From: Siphonodentalium dalli
Lineage: Eukaryota; Mollusca; Scaphopoda; Gadilida; Siphonodentaliidae
Reading direction: 5' to 3'
DNA: 64,000 nucleotides
NCBI GenBank assembly: GCA_032622095.1
Contig: CP136062.1
Location: 3,100,001 to 3,164,000, forward strand
Shown here: positions 59,549-64,000 of the stretch, one piece after another
Layout of the letters: every line of letters begins with the position of its first letter
Numbering within the stretch: the first letter of the stretch is position 1
Translations under genes and position numbers: made by a program
Notes under the pieces: model-generated
The model's input: only the letters and a program-made list of their open reading frames with translations
Told to the model about the DNA's origin: nothing
The model's database searches: none

Positions 59549-61010
59549 TAACCCTTGGAACAAACGTCGCACTGTATACCGACGAATCTAATTCAATTAG
59601 AATTAGACTCGAGTTTAATTCATAATTCGTCTGTCGAAACAAACGTCGCATTTAATTCAAGACGAATCTAAATGATTTCTTAAAATGGCATAAAGCGTTC
59701 ATAATGGTTTTCGTTAAAACGGCTAAAATAGGAAGTTTTATATCAATTCTAAAACGTAAAATTTAGTGAGAAAATGTGGCTTTTGACTTCCAAGCGACGA
59801 AATTAATCTTACTATTCTGAGGAGTGGAAATTATTGGTTTTATATCGCTATTTCGTAGGTATTTGATACATATTTTAGGTCGGACATGATTCTTTAGGTG
59901 GTATTTTGCTTTGAACTTGTCTGAAAGAAAGCAGATCCAGTTTATTTTTATACGAAAACGTTGTATCGTTTTAACAATTTAATAGCAAGATGAGGTCAAC
60001 GCGCTATATCACTATATATATATATATATATATATTGCGTCAGTATGCCTATCTAAAACCACGTGGTAAAATAACCATGGCGGGCAGGGACGTACGGCTA
60101 TAGGGTCTCGGTTGGGGGGGGGGGGGGGCTAATTAATTTGCGTAATTCAATTTGCACCCCTTTGGCTGTTCCTTCACAAGCCTATTCTGAATGGATCAGT
60201 AGACTTGTGATCATGCATTGGGCGGACCATGGTTCTGCCAGTAGAAGAAAAATCAGAGATCTGAACCTGAAAATCCGATCATAGTTTGGCACAGCGGGAG
60301 AAAACTTTGAACATGCATGAAAACCGCAAAAACCTATATAGCATTAGACTGGCCTCAAGCTTTCCAAGTGCTGACAATTTCCAACCTGACACGCCCACGA
60401 AGTTCATAATTTTGAACAGAAGCATACGAAAATAATTAACTGTTTTTTTGGCTGGCCACGACCAGGACACAAGCCATTTAAGTCAAAATGTTGGACCAAA
60501 AGTAGGAAAATATGCAAATGTTGGTCTAAAAACAACAAATTCCCCAATAATTAATTGCTGGAAAATCAAATTACAAGAACAATTTCAACCCATCGTTGAT
60601 GTTAAATTTGCACACGTCCATGCACAGCACAACGGAATAAATATTTATTTATTGGCCTCGCATTTAATTTGAAACAAACGTCGCACTTTCGTCGACTCGA
60701 ATTCAAATACCACCAAATTACGTCATGATCGTTGGTGTTTTCCAATTGAAATTGGAATTCCCTCATTAGCATATCATTATGCAGCTCGTTTGTATGTCTC
60801 GGAATTAAATTCGAGTCGACGGTGATGCGACGTTTGTTTCAAACACGGATCTCAGACGCATCATCAATTAAATTCGTGTTGACCACACGCATTCTTCGTC
60901 GGTAGTGCGTCTACTCGCATTTATTTGCAACAAACGTCGCACTACCGACGAATCTAATTCAAATAATTGAATTCGATTCGTCGGTAGTGCGACGTTTGTT
61001 CCAAGGGTTA
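59549..61010. mobile_element. TIR element made of AACAAACGTCGCA modules (1.46 kb)
   Basis: The ends are TAACCCTTGGAACAAACG on the left and the same sequence inverted on the right, giving perfect 25-base terminal inverted repeats (59549-59573 and 60986-61010) with TA/TTA at the junctions. The 13-mer AACAAACGTCGCA occurs six times: plus at 59559, 59638, 60673 and 60929, minus at 60826 and 60988. 60929-61000 is a perfect hairpin with 26-base arms. 60672-60840 is a separate nested inverted-repeat unit. No transposase. A TA microsatellite (60015-60035) and a G run (60115-60127) lie inside. It inserted at, or bounds, the end of the GTCAACTCGTACCC array. Confidence 0.8.
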
Positions 61011-61016
61011 TAAAGG

Positions 61017-61915
61017 ACCCACATGGAGTTATAAATGTGTTCTAAATGATATAGATATATGAGTCTATATAAGAATAATAAAGGACATTTTCAAAACCTG
61101 TGTACACTAATTCAGCACCTTTTTGTGAGAGTTAACCCATTCAGCCATATTATGCCCATAAGGTTCCATGACAATGATAACTGAGTCAGGTCATACTTTT
61201 ATTATTAATTAAAAAAACAAATTATATCGCAAGTTAAAAATATGTTAGAACAATTTAGTTGGGTAAGCTATATATCTATTCATTATAGAGGTATTAATTT
61301 GACTCCTTCATTCGCCGCCACATATAACTTACTCAATAAAACCTTCACTTATACTGACTTATGTTTGAATTTTCGATCTGCCCGATAATTTTCCCATGAA
61401 TGCTGTACGATATTGAGTTTTAATGAGGTAAACTCTCCAACTAACCCCAAAACAGGTTTGTCACATTGTCATGCAGCATCACCGTCCATACCATACTTTA
61501 CCTAACTGTAATCTTACTATGATAAGTGTGTTACAAAATATAATTTTAATTTTTTGTGTGTTTTCATTGAGTCCAATGACTGACAACAACATACATATAC
61601 ATAGACACGATAATGTCAATTTCATATTGCTTTATATAGTCGTGTATAACGGTTAGCCCGCGTTCTTAACAGTGGCAGTGCACTAACGAAATAACACAAA
61701 CATGTATGTATAGGCAAACGCACTTTCTCAAGTGATATAGCAAGCACAAACTTGACAACTTTGAGTCATGTTTGGCAGAGTGCTTGCATATATTTATACC
61801 GCTATATATTGGAACCTCAGACGATATATATACCCCGGCCCGCGTGGAGTTAAATGTGTTCTAAATTGTATATGAGTCTATATAAGATTAATAAAGGACA
61901 ATGTGACTCACATTA
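61017..61915 (+). repeat. Pair of ~70-bp direct repeats
   Basis: 61020-61088 and 61846-61908 both read TGGAGTT, AAATGTGTTCTAAAT, ATATGAGTCTATATAAGA and TAATAAAGGACA with small indels. The intervening 750 bases have no recognised gene. Confidence 0.7.
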
Positions 61916-62595
61916 TGTGAGTAAATTTCAGTGTAGGACAAAAAATTCATTACTCATTTTTCCGGCCCCGACACACCCATGCATATTCATCCAACCCCAC
62001 CTTGTGTCTGGTAAAATGCATGCCACGAATCGCTACTCTGATTATATATGTATATAGATCATAATCCACAACTTCAAATAATGGGTACGTGTTCATGTTA
62101 TTCCGGGTACGATGGTCCCTACTGTGAAAAAATTAGCAAGGAACATGTACATTAACAAAGAAATATATTCCCTGCTTCGTTTGTTGAATGCTACAATAAC
62201 TATGAAGTTCCCCGTCAGAACATAACAAAGTTCCCAATGCTACGTGCGTAGCCAGAGTAGAAATTAACGACATTGTCTAATAGTTGTCGACCATTCCTAT
62301 ATTCTATAAGAAAGAGTGATCGAGAGAAATATATTCAGCACATGCACGACAATCGTACATTTTGCTACCGCTACGCGTATATAGGCTTGAAATACAATGG
62401 CATCTCAACATAATAATTAGTTATTATTGTATTCCTGTCTAAAAAAAACCTGTGTACTATATATTAAAATAACCACAAAATTATTGTCAACCCACAGGGA
62501 CCATTGTTATCGCAGAGACAAATAAGATCTAACAGAAACGCAGGCATCGCGAATCGAAAACAAGATAACGACGCTGGAAAAACATGAGGGACAAA

Positions 62596-62792
62596 TACGT
62601 CATATCAAAATGGCGGCGCTTCCGGTCGAGATTGGCAACTCCCTTATGGAAAGATAACCAGGGCTTACCTGACGCCAAGCATACACTTGTCTATTGGAAC
62701 AAGACGGCTGTCAATCAAGACTAATGGAAAGACAGCCACGCAAAATTTCCGACCTTGACCGTATAACAGGATATTACTATTGCGCATGCGCA
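62596..62792 (+). promoter_or_regulatory. Candidate promoter: CRE half-site, YY1, ETS and NRF-1 sites
   Basis: Within 200 bases there are TACGTCA (62596-62602), AAAATGGCGGC (62607-62617, YY1 form), CTTCCGG (62619-62625, ETS) and the perfect NRF-1 palindrome GCGCATGCGC (62782-62791). This combination is typical of housekeeping promoters in animals. The surrounding 250 bases are richer in CpG than the rest of the window. The YY1 orientation would suit transcription to the right, where the ATG inside the YY1 word opens only 15 codons. No downstream exon could be confirmed in the last 1.2 kb. The function is inferred from motifs alone. Confidence 0.45.
62691..62722 (+). repeat. 32-bp motif shared with blocks B and C
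   Basis: CTATTG(G/A)AACAAGA followed by GCTGTCAATCAAGACTA also occurs at about 16564-16595 and 34279-34310. In C it follows a CAAGATGGCTGC word, and in B CAAGATGCCCGC, much as here it follows the YY1-like site. The promoter-like module therefore has relatives within the segmental duplication. Confidence 0.65.
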
Positions 62793-63802
62793 AAATGTTA
62801 ATTTCCGTCGTCATGATAAAGCTACCACGAATAATTCGCGCGAGATACAACTGCGCGTGCTATTATTTCATTCATTCATAAATCGAGAAGCGCCACAAGC
62901 AGTTGTTTGAATTCAATTATAGGCGCGAGCACAAATATTAATTGTTCTTATGAATAATAACTGCAGTAGACGGATACGATCTCAGAACTTTTGTTTCGAA
63001 ATTCGTTTTGTGCGGCAGAGAAATGATTTAATAATGAATATTTAAGTTTGCTACTTGGCCAATTGACGGCATTAAATTTAATAATCATAATGTAAAATAA
63101 AATGAATTAAATAAGCATGAAATCAATTGTTTAAGAAATTAAGTATACAATTACATTTATTACAATATATAAAGTTTCTATTCAACTATTAAAAAGGTTG
63201 GCATTATTCAAATGGACTGAATATTACAGTGCTTGTAGGATTGAGGGAAGATCAAGATTAAATTTCATGCAACAGAAACTTTGGAGAGCTTAATCTGAAC
63301 TTCTCTTCCAGTTCTAACTTCTATTTCATATTTATATTCTTATTTTCAATTTCAGTCCTCCTATGCACCCATCAAACCTTAAATATCCTCTGCTGTAATG
63401 CCTGATGGTCATGATAACATAACAGCATGATATGTGGCCTTTCCATTATTGCCACATGGTTTGTTAGCCAAGGCCTGTGAGTGGAACACAGCTTGGGGGT
63501 TCCATCAGGGGAGAAAGCAAAAAAAGAAAGATCTGCAGTTCAGTAAAAGTAACGAATTAAGGTAGGCCAAATGTGTATTTAGTTATAACCTAATTTTAGA
63601 TACATCATGCAACAAATTCTTTTGCCTAGCTGTCACCTTTTTTAGCTCACAACTCGTCAGTGAAATATAATATATGAATGAAAATTTAAAGTGACACAAC
63701 AATCTTCACCAATATACCCCCATTGACTGAAGCAATAATATATATATATACGGCGGAATCCCGCAGATAACTATTTTTAGCCACAATTCCAATCCGCGCG
63801 AT

Positions 63803-63814
63803 CCGATTGGTCGG
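63803..63814. promoter_or_regulatory. NF-Y (CCAAT-box) site
   Basis: CCGATTGGTCGG matches the NF-Y consensus in inverse orientation. It sits in a small CpG-containing patch (CCGCGCGATCCG) near the right edge of the window. Isolated evidence only. Confidence 0.3.
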
Positions 63815-64000
63815 CGACCTTTCGTCACCAATTTGATACGATTGTTTTTACTTCTTGGGAATAATAAATCCACTCTCATTCTCAAGACGAAGTAAATTAA
63901 TTAAAACCTAGTTAGAACGTATATTTGAATTAGATTATCGGAGTTTTAACTCGGTGTATTGTGCGTTGAATGGGAATGTTGGGTCGTCACATATGAATTC

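Noticed and set aside
60115-60127. G run as a G-quadruplex or functional element
   Set aside because: A single homopolymer run of a kind that is common in this window (also near 1311, 7948 and 38748); no evidence of function.
62610-62657. Short ATG frame (15 codons) starting in the YY1-like site
   Set aside because: It hits a stop quickly and no good splice donor is seen before the stop, so an exon cannot be claimed.

Overview
This window looks like a gene-poor, AT-rich stretch of an invertebrate nuclear genome, most likely a lophotrochozoan and probably a bivalve mollusc. Evidence: long intergenic spans, very frequent palindromic CATGTACATG runs, GACGGACG-type trailers, ~160-bp tandem cores built around 'CCAAGATGGCCGCC' and 'AAGGGCCATAACT', and no complete protein-coding gene on either strand. 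The species assignment is inference. Almost everything recognisable is mobile-element or tandem-repeat sequence. The only segments with recognisable protein homology are a reverse-transcriptase fragment (40.2-40.6 kb) and two pieces of a FLYWCH/Mutator-like transposase (47.3-48.1 kb).

Layout. 0-4.2 kb: degenerate ~140-bp repeats, then two near-identical 0.87-kb direct repeats (465-1336 and 3235-4107) around 1.9 kb of anonymous DNA, which resembles an LTR pair without gag/pol. 6.4-6.8 kb: a reversed single monomer of the 485-bp satellite found at 50 kb. 8.35-11.0 kb (block A): a diverged paralogue of sequence inside blocks B and C. 11.2-14.9 kb: several short tandem arrays and an interstitial telomere-like run. 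14.7-22.1 kb (block B) and 32.4-40.0 kb (block C) are two direct copies of a ~7.5-kb segmental duplication. Each carries a hAT-like element with CAGAGGC termini, and inside that a smaller hAT-like MITE and a tandem-core module ending in a strong hairpin. Block A keeps the site in its unoccupied state. 22.2-32.4 kb: more nested elements, oyster 'pearl'/Helentron-like tandem-core elements, a Helitron 3' end, a 59-bp minisatellite and a ~1.9-kb imperfect palindrome.

40-53.4 kb: LINE remnants in both orientations, three complete MITEs flanked by TTAA, the broken FLYWCH/MULE, a four-unit 485-bp satellite, and a 10-mer (AAAGAGCGTT) repeated across the region. 54.1-59.55 kb: the most unusual part, a 5.4-kb array of some 60 degenerate copies of GTCAACTCGTACCC/GAGTCATCTCGTACCC, many overlapping bZIP-type TGAGTCA heptamers, with several layers of higher-order repeat. 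A small related cluster at 42.1 kb forms one arm of an inverted repeat. 59.55-61.01 kb: a terminal-inverted-repeat element built from repeated AACAAACGTCGCA modules. 62.6-63.8 kb: a GC-richer stretch with YY1, ETS, NRF-1 and NF-Y type sites, the best candidate for a real promoter, although no exon can be confirmed.

The genes do not form a pathway. What the window shows is repeated insertion, nesting, duplication and local amplification, and the order of several events can be read from the sequence. All identities and copy counts were judged by eye.
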